Shown piece after piece: positions 1-8,312 of a stretch of 64,000 nucleotides of DNA; position 1 is the stretch's first letter; every line of letters begins with the position of its first letter. The stretch spans positions 1 through 64,000 of the forward strand of contig DAOUBF010000052.1 of the NCBI GenBank assembly GCA_034432795.1, in the 5' to 3' direction. This stretch comes from DAOUBF01 sp034432795 (lineage in GTDB: Bacteria; Chloroflexota; Anaerolineae; DSLN01). The translations under genes were made by a program, and so were the position numbers. Under the pieces are notes generated by a model that worked only from the letters and a program-made list of their open reading frames with translations, was not told where the DNA came from and did not search any database.

Positions 1-557
1 AGCGCATCGGCCAGGCGACGGCGCACGACCAGGCGCTCAACGGCCAGGAGCAGCCAGGGCAGCCAGGCATAAGCTGCCGTCATGCTCAGGAAGCTCAGCC
101 GGGCGATCAGGTAACCGCTCAGCATGAAGCTTAGCCCGCTCACTGTCGCGCTGAAAGGGCGCAGCCCCAGGGCACGGGCCAACGCAAACATCCCCAGCCC
201 GGCCCAGAGCACATGCAGAACGGCGATCCCGCCCATCAGCCACTCCACCGGCCCCAGCAGGTAGAGCCAGTTCGGCGGGTAAAACACCGCCGATTGCAGA
301 TTGGCGACGAGCGGTGCCCCATTGCCGAGATAGGGATTCCACAACGGTATCTGCCCGGCCCGCAGCGCAGCAGACGCCAGCGTCCACCAGGGGTAGAATT
401 GGAGCAGCGGCGTACCCCAGAACAGGGCCTGCCCGCCGAACAGGATGTGCCCGAACAGGACGAGCAGCGGCAGGGCGAACACCGCTCCAACCTTCGCCCT
501 ATCCAAAAGGGAGAGCGTCTCAGTCCGCGACGACCCGGTAGATGGTGTAGTCGTCAT
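1..557 (-). CDS. YfhO-like membrane protein, C-terminal part outside window
   Basis: The frame starts at ATG 557 and runs off the left edge, so about 185 residues are visible and no stop is seen. After a polar N-terminus there is a hydrophobic helix near residues 27-45, then an extracytoplasmic-looking loop with FWGTPLLQFYPWW and PLWNPYLGNGAPL, then further helices. The same loop pattern occurs in the YfhO-like gene at 2169-4367, so the two are probably paralogues. It overlaps the stop of the upstream gene by 38 bases, which suggests translational coupling. YfhO-family proteins are polytopic and linked to glycosylation of cell-surface polymers; the substrate here is unknown. Confidence 0.75.
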   Translation of the reverse strand, partial: MTTTPSTGSSRTETLSLLDRAKVGAVFALPLLVLFGHILFGGQALFWGTPLLQFYPWWTLASAALRAGQIPLWNPYLGNGAPLVANLQSAVFYPPNWLYLLGPVEWLMGGIAVLHVLWAGLGMFALARALGLRPFSATVSGLSFMLSGYLIARLSFLSMTAAYAWLPWLLLAVERLVVRRRLADA

Positions 558-2208
558 TCGCGTATACGCGCTCCAAAAATGGGGCCGCATCCAGGTCAAA
601 GCTCCCCAGCGCCCGCTCGCGTGGCCCGGCGATCACGTAGTGGACCCCGTAGGCCCAGAGGACATCCGGCTTCCCGCTCCTGTAAAATTCGGCCACCAGC
701 GCCCGCTTGCGCGGCAGGGCCACCGTCTCCGGCCCCAAGCCGAGAAACGCCCGCACGTCTGCCCGCGCTGGCAGATAATTGCCGGTCTCATAGGCCGAGA
801 GCACCAGCGCATCCGGCGGCGCATTCGTATCCAGCCAATCCAGCGCCGCCACCTCGCTGGCACTATGGAAGATCGGCTCCGACCGCGCCAGCGTCGCCAT
901 CGTCCCGCCGACGACCAGCATGAGCGGCGTCAGGATAGAGAGGAGCAGAAGCGCTGCTTGCGCGACGGCGGGCGGGGGGCGGAAGACGGAAGACACCTCC
1001 CCTGTTATCCTCCGTCCTCCGTCTTCCATCCTCCGTCGTAATACCGGCGCCAGGCCAAAGTAAAACCCATAGGCCGCCAGCAGGCTCAGCGGCACCTGAA
1101 AGCCCTCAATCAGGCGGCGCTGCAAATTGAAGGGGATATAGACCAGCAGCGGCGCGATGACGACCCAGGCGACCAATAGCCGCCCATGCCCCACCTTCCT
1201 CCAGGCCACCCGTGCGCCGGGGACGGCCAGGAGCCCCGGCACGAGGTAGCCCAGCACATAGTGCAGGGGGTGTGGGGAGAGGATCAGGTTCTGCTGCGAC
1301 CAGGCGCGGAAGACCGGGTTGGTGCTGAAGGCGATCAGGCTGTAGAGGACAACGGGCGCAGCCACGCCCCCGGCCAGCGCGGCAAAAAGCCAGAACCTTC
1401 TCCCAACCGGGCGGGAGGGAGGAGGGGCGAGAGCGCAGGCGATGAGATAGCCGACGACGACCACACCGGCAATCACCACATAGAACGGGACGATCAGCCC
1501 CATCGCCAGCCAGGCGACGCCCGCTGCCAGGGCGAAACGCGCCTGCCCGCGCTCAAAGGCGCGCAGCAGGAACAGCAACCCGCCCAGGAGCAATGACCGC
1601 GCCACCGCCAGGTGCGGGAAGCCGAAGACCGCCAGGAAGGTGTAGCCCTCCGGCAGGTACACGTCCAGCGGCGGGCTGTTCAGCCAGTTCGTGGCGCCGA
1701 GCGCCACCAGCAGCCAGCCCAGCCCACCCGACAGCGCCACAAGCAGGAAGGCCAGCCGCCGCACGCGGCGCAGCGACGCAACCGCCGCGATAAAGCGGTA
1801 GGTCACCAGGAGCAGGATGAAGCCAAAGGCCAGCCGCGCCAGGTGATAGGTCAGGATAAGCGACCAGCCCGCCAACGCCGCCAGCTTGCCCAGGAGCAGG
1901 TGAAACAGGAAGAACAGCCCGCCCTCGTGTGGCTCCGGCGTGTACACGTCGTGAAAGAGCCAATCGCCGCGCGCACCCAGCCGCATCTTCGCCAGATAGG
2001 AATTGCTGTCCTCCACCGCGAACACGAAGCCCCCGAAGAGACGTTCCGGCGTGGACGCCGCCCAGCCGACCAGGTAAGGCAGGCTGGTCAGCGCCAGCAC
2101 GCCCAACGCCACCAGCACGACCCAGCGCCACTCTGCCGGGCTGATGTGGGTCGCCCTGGGGGATAGGGTTAATGGGCGGGAAGGACGGATCGCGCCTGCT
2201 TCCGCCAT
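520..2208 (-). CDS. Polytopic membrane protein, GT-C-like, paralogue of the 4374-5975 gene
   Basis: The 562-residue product has many hydrophobic segments. Its first periplasmic loop reads DSNSYLAKMRLGARGDWLF and then TPEPHEGGLFF. The gene at 4374-5975 carries the matching DGYSYLAKM and TPEPHAGGLLF, so the two are paralogues. Acidic residues in the first loop and many helices suggest the GT-C glycosyltransferase or mannosyltransferase-like fold; this is inference. ATG 2208 is chosen because longer extensions are low-complexity and run deep into the neighbour. It overlaps the upstream YfhO-like gene by 40 bases. Around residues 445-465 a stretch encoded by about 1001-1036 matches the CCTCCGTC-rich intergenic repeat, which looks like an in-frame repeat insertion. 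Confidence 0.75.
   Translation of the reverse strand: MAEAGAIRPSRPLTLSPRATHISPAEWRWVVLVALGVLALTSLPYLVGWAASTPERLFGGFVFAVEDSNSYLAKMRLGARGDWLFHDVYTPEPHEGGLFFLFHLLLGKLAALAGWSLILTYHLARLAFGFILLLVTYRFIAAVASLRRVRRLAFLLVALSGGLGWLLVALGATNWLNSPPLDVYLPEGYTFLAVFGFPHLAVARSLLLGGLLFLLRAFERGQARFALAAGVAWLAMGLIVPFYVVIAGVVVVGYLIACALAPPPSRPVGRRFWLFAALAGGVAAPVVLYSLIAFSTNPVFRAWSQQNLILSPHPLHYVLGYLVPGLLAVPGARVAWRKVGHGRLLVAWVVIAPLLVYIPFNLQRRLIEGFQVPLSLLAAYGFYFGLAPVLRRRMEDGGRRITGEVSSVFRPPPAVAQAALLLLSILTPLMLVVGGTMATLARSEPIFHSASEVAALDWLDTNAPPDALVLSAYETGNYLPARADVRAFLGLGPETVALPRKRALVAEFYRSGKPDVLWAYGVHYVIAGPRERALGSFDLDAAPFLERVYANDDYTIYRVVAD
1001..1036. repeat. CCTCCGTC-type repeat inside a coding region
   Basis: Three close copies of TCCTCCGTC/TTCCGTC-like units lie inside the membrane-protein gene 520-2208. 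Similar tracts occur between genes at 11271-11322, 12790-12823, 13487-13535 and 39220-39268. The reading frame stays open through it. Confidence 0.55.
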
Positions 2209-4367
2209 TCGCTTACCCCCGCGCTGGCGAACACGAGCCAGCCCAACGCCGAGAGCGCCAGGCCAGCTTTGACCGTCCCCGGCGCGTAGTTGAACACAAT
2301 CGTATGCGTGCCGGGCTGAAGGTATACCGCCCGCAACAGCCCATCGGCGCGGTAGATGGACACCGGCTGGCCGTCGGCACGCGCCTCCCAGCCGGGGTAC
2401 CACACCTCGCTCAGGATGAGCACACCGGGCCGCTCCAGCGTCGCCCGGACGGCGATAGAATCAGGTGTGTAGAGGGTCACCAGGGCTTCGCTGAGCGTAG
2501 CCGTGCCCTGGCCGGGCAGCGCTGCACCGCCTTCAACAAAGGCTACCTGGTGCGGGTCGGCCTCTTTCAGACGCGCCAGGGCCTCCTCCGGCCCGCTGAC
2601 CGGCTCGGCCCGGTACAGGACGAACGCACGCGGCAGGACACGGGTGTTCTCATAGAGGTAAGTCGTGCCGAAGCGCCCCCGTTCCACCAGCCCCTCCACG
2701 TCAAGCGGGAACTCCGCCGCCACATAGCGCACATTGAGCAGGCCCAGCAGGTTCAGGTCGGGGCGGGCGTCGCGGTGGCCCAGGATGACGTCGCCGCTGG
2801 GCGGCGCCGGTGGCAGGACTTCGCTATAGCGTGGCGGCTGGCTTTCCAGGCCGGCGGCCTGCCGCACAAAGGCCACCGTCTCCGCCAGTTGCAGCGGGTC
2901 CACGCCATCCACGCTGTGCAGGCCATACACGGCCCCATTCTGCTGCGGCAGGCTGTAGCTGGGTGAGTAGATGCGGAACAGCCCCGGTTGCGCGGCCAGG
3001 GTCGCGGCCAGTTCGCCGCCTTCGGCCAGGACGGAGGCGACCGAACGGAGCCGGATCAGGGAGGCATCCATAAAGCTCAGGTCCAGCGCTACCAGCGCCA
3101 GGGCCAGCGCGGCCACCCGCGAGGGCGAAAGCCGCTGCCCTGGCCGCGCCCGCCGCTGGAGCGCATGAACGCCGATACCGGCCAGGAGCGCCAGCCCGAA
3201 GGCGACAATGAACCAGGCTCGCGCCGGAACGCGCAGCCAGGTCAGCCCCGGCACGACGCGCACCAGCAGCCGATAGAACGGCGTGTTCGCGCCCAGTGCG
3301 AACAGGACCGCCAGCCCCAGCCCGGCCATGACCCACCCGGCCCGCCGCCCCAGCGCCCGCAGCCCCAGGAGCGCCAGGATCAGCACCGCCGGGCCGACGT
3401 AGGTCATCCATTCGTGGAAGCCGCCCCGATCCGGCAGGATGACGCCCAACAGGTAGGTCCAGGGCAACGAGGACCACCCGGCCTCATAGGGGGTCAGGAG
3501 CGATCGGGTGGAATATCCCATGAATTCGGCCAGCGGCAGTATCTGAACCGCTGTGAGCAGCAGGAACACCAGGGCGCCCGGTACTATCTGCCCCACCAGG
3601 CGGGGCAGCGCCGAGAGGTCCTTTCTCCCTCGCCAAGAGGGGGGAATTTCTCCCTCCCCCCTCTGTGGAGGAGGGCTGGGATGGGGGGATAGCCACGTTT
3701 GCCTTGTGAAAAGCGTTATCAACGCCGCCACCGGCAACGTCAGCGCCGTGATGCGCGGATCGGCCAGGAACTCCAGCGCCAGCACCCCTCCAGCGATCCC
3801 CCAGGCCGACCACCGGCCTGTCTGCCGCGCCCGGCGCGCCGCCCAGACCACCCAGGGCCACCAGCCCAGCGCATAAACCAACCCCACATGGCCCGCGCCC
3901 ATATGGGCTATCGTCCTGGGCGTTAACACCCAGGCAGCAGCAGCGACCAGCGCCGCCCCCCGGCTCAGACGGAACTGCTGCCCCAGCCTATACATCCCCA
4001 GCCCGCCCCACAGAAGGTGCAGGACCAGCAGCAGGTTGAACGCGGCGGGCAACGGCAGGAACAGAAGCAGAAGGTTGGGCGGATACCACAGGCCGGAGAG
4101 CGGGTTGGCGGCGAAGGGGGCCCCGGCCATGATCAGCGGGCGCCACAAGGGCAATCGCCCCGTCTCCCGCCACGTGTCCCGGATGAAGACCGCGTTGGGC
4201 CAGTGGGTGATCGCCAGGTCGGAATAGGCGCCTTTCGCCGACCAGGGAACCCAATCCGCCCCCAACAAGGCGGCTGCCGCCAAGAGCGACGCTGCCGCTA
4301 TCCCCACCCAATGCCAGCGTATTCGGGGAAGCAGGCCCTGAACAACCGGAAGTGAGCTTTCTGTCAC
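2169..4367 (-). CDS. YfhO-family polytopic membrane protein
   Basis: The product has 732 residues and starts at GTG 4367, 6 bases after the stop of the upstream gene. It has a hydrophobic helix after a short N-terminus, a loop with WPNAVFIRDTW and PLWRPLIMAGAPFAANP, about ten further helices, and a C-terminal extracytoplasmic domain with EVWYPGWEARADGQPV. These are hallmarks of the YfhO family, known for roles in glycosylating lipoteichoic acid or other surface polymers. The stretch near residues 227-252 (LSPHPSPPPQRGEG and following) is encoded by a GC-rich palindromic repeat at 3625-3692 and interrupts an otherwise normal membrane protein. Its paralogue is the partial gene at 1-557. Confidence 0.8.
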   Translation of the reverse strand: MTESSLPVVQGLLPRIRWHWVGIAAASLLAAAALLGADWVPWSAKGAYSDLAITHWPNAVFIRDTWRETGRLPLWRPLIMAGAPFAANPLSGLWYPPNLLLLFLPLPAAFNLLLVLHLLWGGLGMYRLGQQFRLSRGAALVAAAAWVLTPRTIAHMGAGHVGLVYALGWWPWVVWAARRARQTGRWSAWGIAGGVLALEFLADPRITALTLPVAALITLFTRQTWLSPHPSPPPQRGEGEIPPSWRGRKDLSALPRLVGQIVPGALVFLLLTAVQILPLAEFMGYSTRSLLTPYEAGWSSLPWTYLLGVILPDRGGFHEWMTYVGPAVLILALLGLRALGRRAGWVMAGLGLAVLFALGANTPFYRLLVRVVPGLTWLRVPARAWFIVAFGLALLAGIGVHALQRRARPGQRLSPSRVAALALALVALDLSFMDASLIRLRSVASVLAEGGELAATLAAQPGLFRIYSPSYSLPQQNGAVYGLHSVDGVDPLQLAETVAFVRQAAGLESQPPRYSEVLPPAPPSGDVILGHRDARPDLNLLGLLNVRYVAAEFPLDVEGLVERGRFGTTYLYENTRVLPRAFVLYRAEPVSGPEEALARLKEADPHQVAFVEGGAALPGQGTATLSEALVTLYTPDSIAVRATLERPGVLILSEVWYPGWEARADGQPVSIYRADGLLRAVYLQPGTHTIVFNYAPGTVKAGLALSALGWLVFASAGVSEWRKQARSVLPAH
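3625..3692. repeat. GC-skewed palindromic repeat inserted in a YfhO-like gene
   Basis: CCCTCCCCCCTCTG pairs roughly with GGAGGAGGGCTGGG-type sequence. The same unit occurs between genes at 6172-6265, 10815-10892, 43483-43545, 50105-50152, 51556-51690 and 62622-62670. Here it is translated in frame as SPHPSPPPQRGEG. Confidence 0.7.
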
Positions 4368-4373
4368 CTGGGG

Positions 4374-5975
4374 CTAATGCCTACCCCCCGCTGTCTGCTG
4401 CTCAACCTCACTCGTCAGGCAGCGGGCATCTACCTGATAGAGTGTCACCGCGCCGATGGCCGTCGCGGGCGACAGGCAGGCCAGGGAAGGCGCACCCAGC
4501 GTGCGTTCACGCGGGCCTAACCACACCCAGCCCACTCCCTCCTGGCGCAACAGCGCGACCTGCGCTGCCGCCTCCAGCCGACCGGCAAAATAGGCCTCCA
4601 CCTGCGTCCGTCGGGCCGCCGCGTTCACCGTCTCAAAGGGATGCCCATACACCACGCGCTGCCCGGCCTGCGCCGGGATGAACAGGCCGCTCTCCGGCCC
4701 GGCCAGGACGACCGCTTCCGCCGGGACATGCTCGCGCAACCAGCCCAACGCCGCCCACTCGTCGCGCCCCAGATACACCTGCGCATCGCGCCGGGCCGCG
4801 CCCGCAAACAGGGTCAGAAGCAGGAGGGCGTTCGTCAGCGTTGTGGCCCCCACCAGCACAGCGGCCCAGCGGCGCCCCAGGCGCGGGGTGACCACGCCGG
4901 ACACGCCCCGCCCGGCCAAGATCGCCAGGGGGACGTGCAGGCCCAGCGATAGCCGCCGCTGGAGCGCAAACGGCGCGTACAGGAGGAGCGCCGTGACCAC
5001 CACCCAGATGATAAGGAAGTGGGTGCGCGCATCGCCTTGCCGTAATCCCCGGATTGCGCCGAGAGTCGCCAGGGCCAGGATCAGCCCATAACCGAGCAGG
5101 TAATCCCAGGGCGGCGGTGAGGGCGTCAGGTTCTGGGCCGTCCACGCCCACATCACCGGGTTCGTGGTCAGCAGCCAGGCATCATACAGCACGACCGGCG
5201 TCGCTGCCCCCAGCGCCAGGGCTGCACGGGCCGCCTGGAGCCGGGGGAAGCGGCGTTCACGCAGCCAGCGCCAGGCCAGATAGGGCCCCAGGACCGCGCC
5301 TAGCGTGATGAACACAAAGGGCTGGACCGAAACGAGTGCGAACGAGGCAACACCGAGCAGTGCTGCACGCCTCATGCCGCCGAATCGCTCCACAGGTGGT
5401 GCCAGGACGCCCAGAAACACCAGCAAAAGCAGCGCCAACGCCAGCGGGAAGTGCGGGTTGACGATCAGGCTGTAGAAAGTGATAGATTCCGGGATGCGCA
5501 GATCGGTGCTCAGCCCGCCGGTCGGGACCACCAGCCAGCCCAGCCCTGACGAAAAGGCCAGGAGCAGGAAGGCGATCCGTCGCTGGGCGACGCCATCGGC
5601 GAAGTGCGCGATAAAGGCATAGCCGACGAGCAGGCAGGTTAGGCCCGCCGCGATGCGGGCGAGGTGAAAGACCAGGACCAGCGGCAGGCCCACTATCCGT
5701 GCTATATGGCCGAGCGCCAAGTAAAAGGTGAAGAGCAGCCCGCCTGCGTGCGGCTCCGGCGTGAAGGGCAGGTGAAACAGCCACTCCCCCCACGCCCCCT
5801 GGGCCATCTTCGCCAGGTAGGAGTAGCCGTCGCCGACGTTGGCCAGCAACCCGGAGAAGTGCAGGTCCGGCGGCGCCGTCACAGAGGCGTAGATGTAGGG
5901 CGCGGTGCTCAGCCCCACCGCGAGCACGGCCACAGCCAGCGCCCAGCGCCACTCGTTGGAGCGATCAGTGATCAT
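4374..5975 (-). CDS. Polytopic membrane protein, GT-C-like
   Basis: This 533-residue protein starts the leftward operon. A first helix (about residues 12-30) is followed by the loop DGYSYLAKMAQGAWGEWLF and TPEPHAGGLLF, then about ten more hydrophobic segments and a soluble C-terminal domain. It is a clear paralogue of the product of 520-2208. ATG 5975 is preferred over ATG 6011 because the extra residues come from spacer-like sequence; neither start has a strong Shine-Dalgarno. A sugar- or lipid-transfer role with the adjacent YfhO-like protein is inferred from the repeated gene pairing. No catalytic residue is certain. Confidence 0.72.
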   Translation of the reverse strand: MITDRSNEWRWALAVAVLAVGLSTAPYIYASVTAPPDLHFSGLLANVGDGYSYLAKMAQGAWGEWLFHLPFTPEPHAGGLLFTFYLALGHIARIVGLPLVLVFHLARIAAGLTCLLVGYAFIAHFADGVAQRRIAFLLLAFSSGLGWLVVPTGGLSTDLRIPESITFYSLIVNPHFPLALALLLLVFLGVLAPPVERFGGMRRAALLGVASFALVSVQPFVFITLGAVLGPYLAWRWLRERRFPRLQAARAALALGAATPVVLYDAWLLTTNPVMWAWTAQNLTPSPPPWDYLLGYGLILALATLGAIRGLRQGDARTHFLIIWVVVTALLLYAPFALQRRLSLGLHVPLAILAGRGVSGVVTPRLGRRWAAVLVGATTLTNALLLLTLFAGAARRDAQVYLGRDEWAALGWLREHVPAEAVVLAGPESGLFIPAQAGQRVVYGHPFETVNAAARRTQVEAYFAGRLEAAAQVALLRQEGVGWVWLGPRERTLGAPSLACLSPATAIGAVTLYQVDARCLTSEVEQQTAGGRH

Positions 5976-6011
5976 CAGACGATGGACAACAGATGATGGA
6001 CGACAGATCAA

Positions 6012-6434
6012 GCCGGGCTTCAGCCTGATACTGAACTGTCTGTCATCCGCCGTCTATTCTAGCACCGAAGCCGCCCGCTCACGAGAGGACGTGGGTACTA
6101 TTGCCTGCTTCTGCTCGCTTATGGAGCGATATGTTCACGCCCATGACATCTTGACATTGCATAAAGGTGACGCCCCACCCCCCCGCCCCCTGGATGGGGG
6201 AGGGCAAGGGAGGGGGTGACTCTGCCCCCCCCACCCCAACCCTCCCCCACAGAGGGGGGAGGGGGTTGCTCCTATTCCCTCCACCTCCCTGGGCAGAAGC
6301 AGTTAATGACTGGGGCTATAGCATCACGCTGGCTGTACCTGCCGCTGACGGTGAAGGGGCCGTGAGGAGGGCAAAGGAATAGAGCGAGCTTAAGGCCACA
6401 CGGTTTGTGGCCCCACCTGCGCAGATAGCCGGGG
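6012..6434. other. Intergenic spacer with repeats, no gene seen
   Basis: This 423-base gap separates the membrane-protein operon from folD. It holds GC-skewed palindromic repeats at 6172-6265 and a short hairpin-like stretch (GGGGCTACAGCCC, 6432-6444) at the end of folD. No open frame here has protein-like composition or a ribosome binding site. Confidence 0.6.
6172..6265. repeat. Tandem pair of GC-skewed palindromic repeats
   Basis: Two units in a row: one centred on CCCCTGGATGGGGGAGGG and one on CCCTCCCCCACAGAGGGGGG. Both are inverted repeats and match the copies at 10815-10892 and 43483-43545. Confidence 0.7.
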
Positions 6435-7340
6435 CTACAGCCCGCCTGGGGCGGCTGCCTGCGCTTTTGCCCGGCGTTGCGCCGCGATCAGGGTGTTCTT
6501 CATCAGCATGGCGATCGTCATCGGGCCGACGCCCCCCGGCACCGGCGTGATCGCCGCGGCCACCTCTTTCACCTCGTCAAAGGCTACATCGCCCACCAGG
6601 CGATAACCCGACTTCGTCGTGGGGTCTTCCACGCGGTTGACGCCCACATCAATGACCACCGCGCCCGGCTTGACCCAATCGCCGCGCACCATCTGTGGCC
6701 GCCCCACCGCCGCCACCAAAATGTCGGCCTGGCGGGTCACGCTAGGCAGGTCGCGCGTGCGCGAGTGGCACACCGTCACGGTGGCGTTGCGGCCAATGAG
6801 CAAGAGCGCCGTCGGCAGGCCAACGATGTTGCTCCGCCCCAGGACGACGGCGTTGGCCCCCTCTATCTGCGCGCCTACGCTATCCAGCAGCGCGATCACC
6901 CCGTTCGGCGTGCAGGGGACGAACGCCGGTTCGCGCCCCTTCATCGCCAGCCGGCCGATGTTCACCGGATGGAAGCCATCCACATCCTTCTCCAGCGCCA
7001 CCGCGCCCAACACACCTTCTTCATCCAGGTGCCTGGGGAGCGGAAGCTGCACCAGGATGCCGTGCACCTCCGGGTTGGCCGAAAGCTCGCGCACCAGGTT
7101 CTCCACCTCCTCCTGGGAAGCATCCGCCGGCAGATGGTAGCCGAACGAGACCATGCCCAGTTCCTGGCAGGCCTTTTGCTTCATGCGCACGTAGGTCTGC
7201 GAGGCCGGGTTCTCGCCCACCAGCACCGTCGCCAGCCCCGGCACGATGCCATAGTCGCGCTTCAGCGCCTCCACCCCCTGGCGCACCGCTTCGCGGATAC
7301 GGGCAGCCACCGCATTCCCATCAATGATCTGAGCTGTCAT
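6435..7340 (-). CDS. folD: Bifunctional methylenetetrahydrofolate dehydrogenase / methenyltetrahydrofolate cyclohydrolase
   Basis: FolD interconverts 5,10-methylene-, 5,10-methenyl- and 10-formyl-tetrahydrofolate in the cytosol. The 301-residue product has the usual length and motifs: TYVRMKQKAC with the catalytic Lys, HGILVQLPLP, DVDGFHPVNIGRL, the Rossmann segment VVLGRSNIVGLP, and the C-terminal TPVPGGVGPMTIAML. With Fhs (13534-15249) and the formate dehydrogenase (57987-62578), it completes a route between formate and methylene-tetrahydrofolate. It lies downstream of the flavoprotein and malic enzyme genes on the same strand, with a 71-base gap. Cofactor preference cannot be read by eye. 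Confidence 0.97.
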   Translation of the reverse strand: MTAQIIDGNAVAARIREAVRQGVEALKRDYGIVPGLATVLVGENPASQTYVRMKQKACQELGMVSFGYHLPADASQEEVENLVRELSANPEVHGILVQLPLPRHLDEEGVLGAVALEKDVDGFHPVNIGRLAMKGREPAFVPCTPNGVIALLDSVGAQIEGANAVVLGRSNIVGLPTALLLIGRNATVTVCHSRTRDLPSVTRQADILVAAVGRPQMVRGDWVKPGAVVIDVGVNRVEDPTTKSGYRLVGDVAFDEVKEVAAAITPVPGGVGPMTIAMLMKNTLIAAQRRAKAQAAAPGGL

Positions 7341-7411
7341 AAAATCCCCCTGGTGTCACACGTGAAGCGTCACGCGTCCAATGTCAGATGGCTGACGGTT
7401 GACGTATCACG

Positions 7412-8311
7412 TTAGAGATTCAGCAGATACTCGTAAGCCGAGAGCGCCGCCTTGGCGCCTTCGCCCACAGCGATCAGCACTTGCTCGGCGTAGATGTTGG
7501 TCACATCACCGGCGGCAAAGATGCCTGGGCGACTGGTCTGATTGCGGCTATCCACGATGATGCGCCCCTTCTCGTCCAGGTCTACCAGGCCCGCGACGAT
7601 CTCCGAGTTGGGGATCAGGTCCAGCTCAATAAAGATGGCATCCACTGCCAACTCGTGGGTCTCGCCGCCGTTGCGCACGACCAGGCTCCGCGCATAGCGG
7701 TCCCCTTTGACCTCCTGCACCGTGTAGCCTTCCAGGATGGTGACATTGGCCTGCTGGCGCAACTTCTGCCCCAGGCGACTGTCCAACTGGCCATGCGTGG
7801 GGGCGACCAGATAGACGTGGCGGGCAATCTGGGCCAGTTCCGAGGCACTGCGCAAGGCCAGGTCGCCATCGCCCACCACCGCCGCACGGCGGTCCACAAA
7901 CAAAGGCGCGTAGCTGACCGCCGAGTAGCACAGGCCGCGCATCAAGAAGTTGGCCTCGCCCGGCACACCCAGTCGTTGCGCGCGCGCGCCGGTGGCGATG
8001 ATCAGCGCCCTGGCCTGATAGCTGCGCCCGCTCTTGGTGGTGACCTGGTAACCGCCCTCAATCGGCGTGACGCTCTGCGCCCCGTCCATCACGCGGGCGA
8101 AATCCAGGTAGTCCACCTGGCTGCGGAAGCGGCTGATGATCTCCTCGCCCGTGATGACGTGATGCAGGTCCACATCGGGCAACTCCAGATGCCAGTTGGT
8201 CTTGCCCCCCAGGTCCTTGGTGATCAGCAGCGTCTCCAGACGCTTGCGGATGGCATACACCGTCGCCGTCAGCCCGGCCGGGCCACCGCCCACGATAATC
8301 AAGTCATACAT
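7412..8311 (-). CDS. Thioredoxin-reductase-like NAD(P)/FAD oxidoreductase lacking the CxxC pair
   Basis: The 299-residue protein has the two-dinucleotide-domain fold of low-molecular-weight thioredoxin reductases: FAD motif VGGGPAGLTA near residues 7-16, NAD(P)-binding VVGDGDLALRSA near 145-156, and the C-terminal FAD motif GIFAAGDVTN. Where thioredoxin reductase has CxxC, this protein reads C128-Y-S-A, so the second redox Cys is missing and it cannot reduce thioredoxin in the usual way. It may instead be a ferredoxin-NADP-reductase-like or other electron-transfer flavoprotein. Its ATG is 1 base from the stop of the malic enzyme gene, so the two are cotranscribed and probably coupled. Confidence 0.88.
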   Translation of the reverse strand: MYDLIIVGGGPAGLTATVYAIRKRLETLLITKDLGGKTNWHLELPDVDLHHVITGEEIISRFRSQVDYLDFARVMDGAQSVTPIEGGYQVTTKSGRSYQARALIIATGARAQRLGVPGEANFLMRGLCYSAVSYAPLFVDRRAAVVGDGDLALRSASELAQIARHVYLVAPTHGQLDSRLGQKLRQQANVTILEGYTVQEVKGDRYARSLVVRNGGETHELAVDAIFIELDLIPNSEIVAGLVDLDEKGRIIVDSRNQTSRPGIFAAGDVTNIYAEQVLIAVGEGAKAALSAYEYLLNL

Positions 8312-8312
8312 C

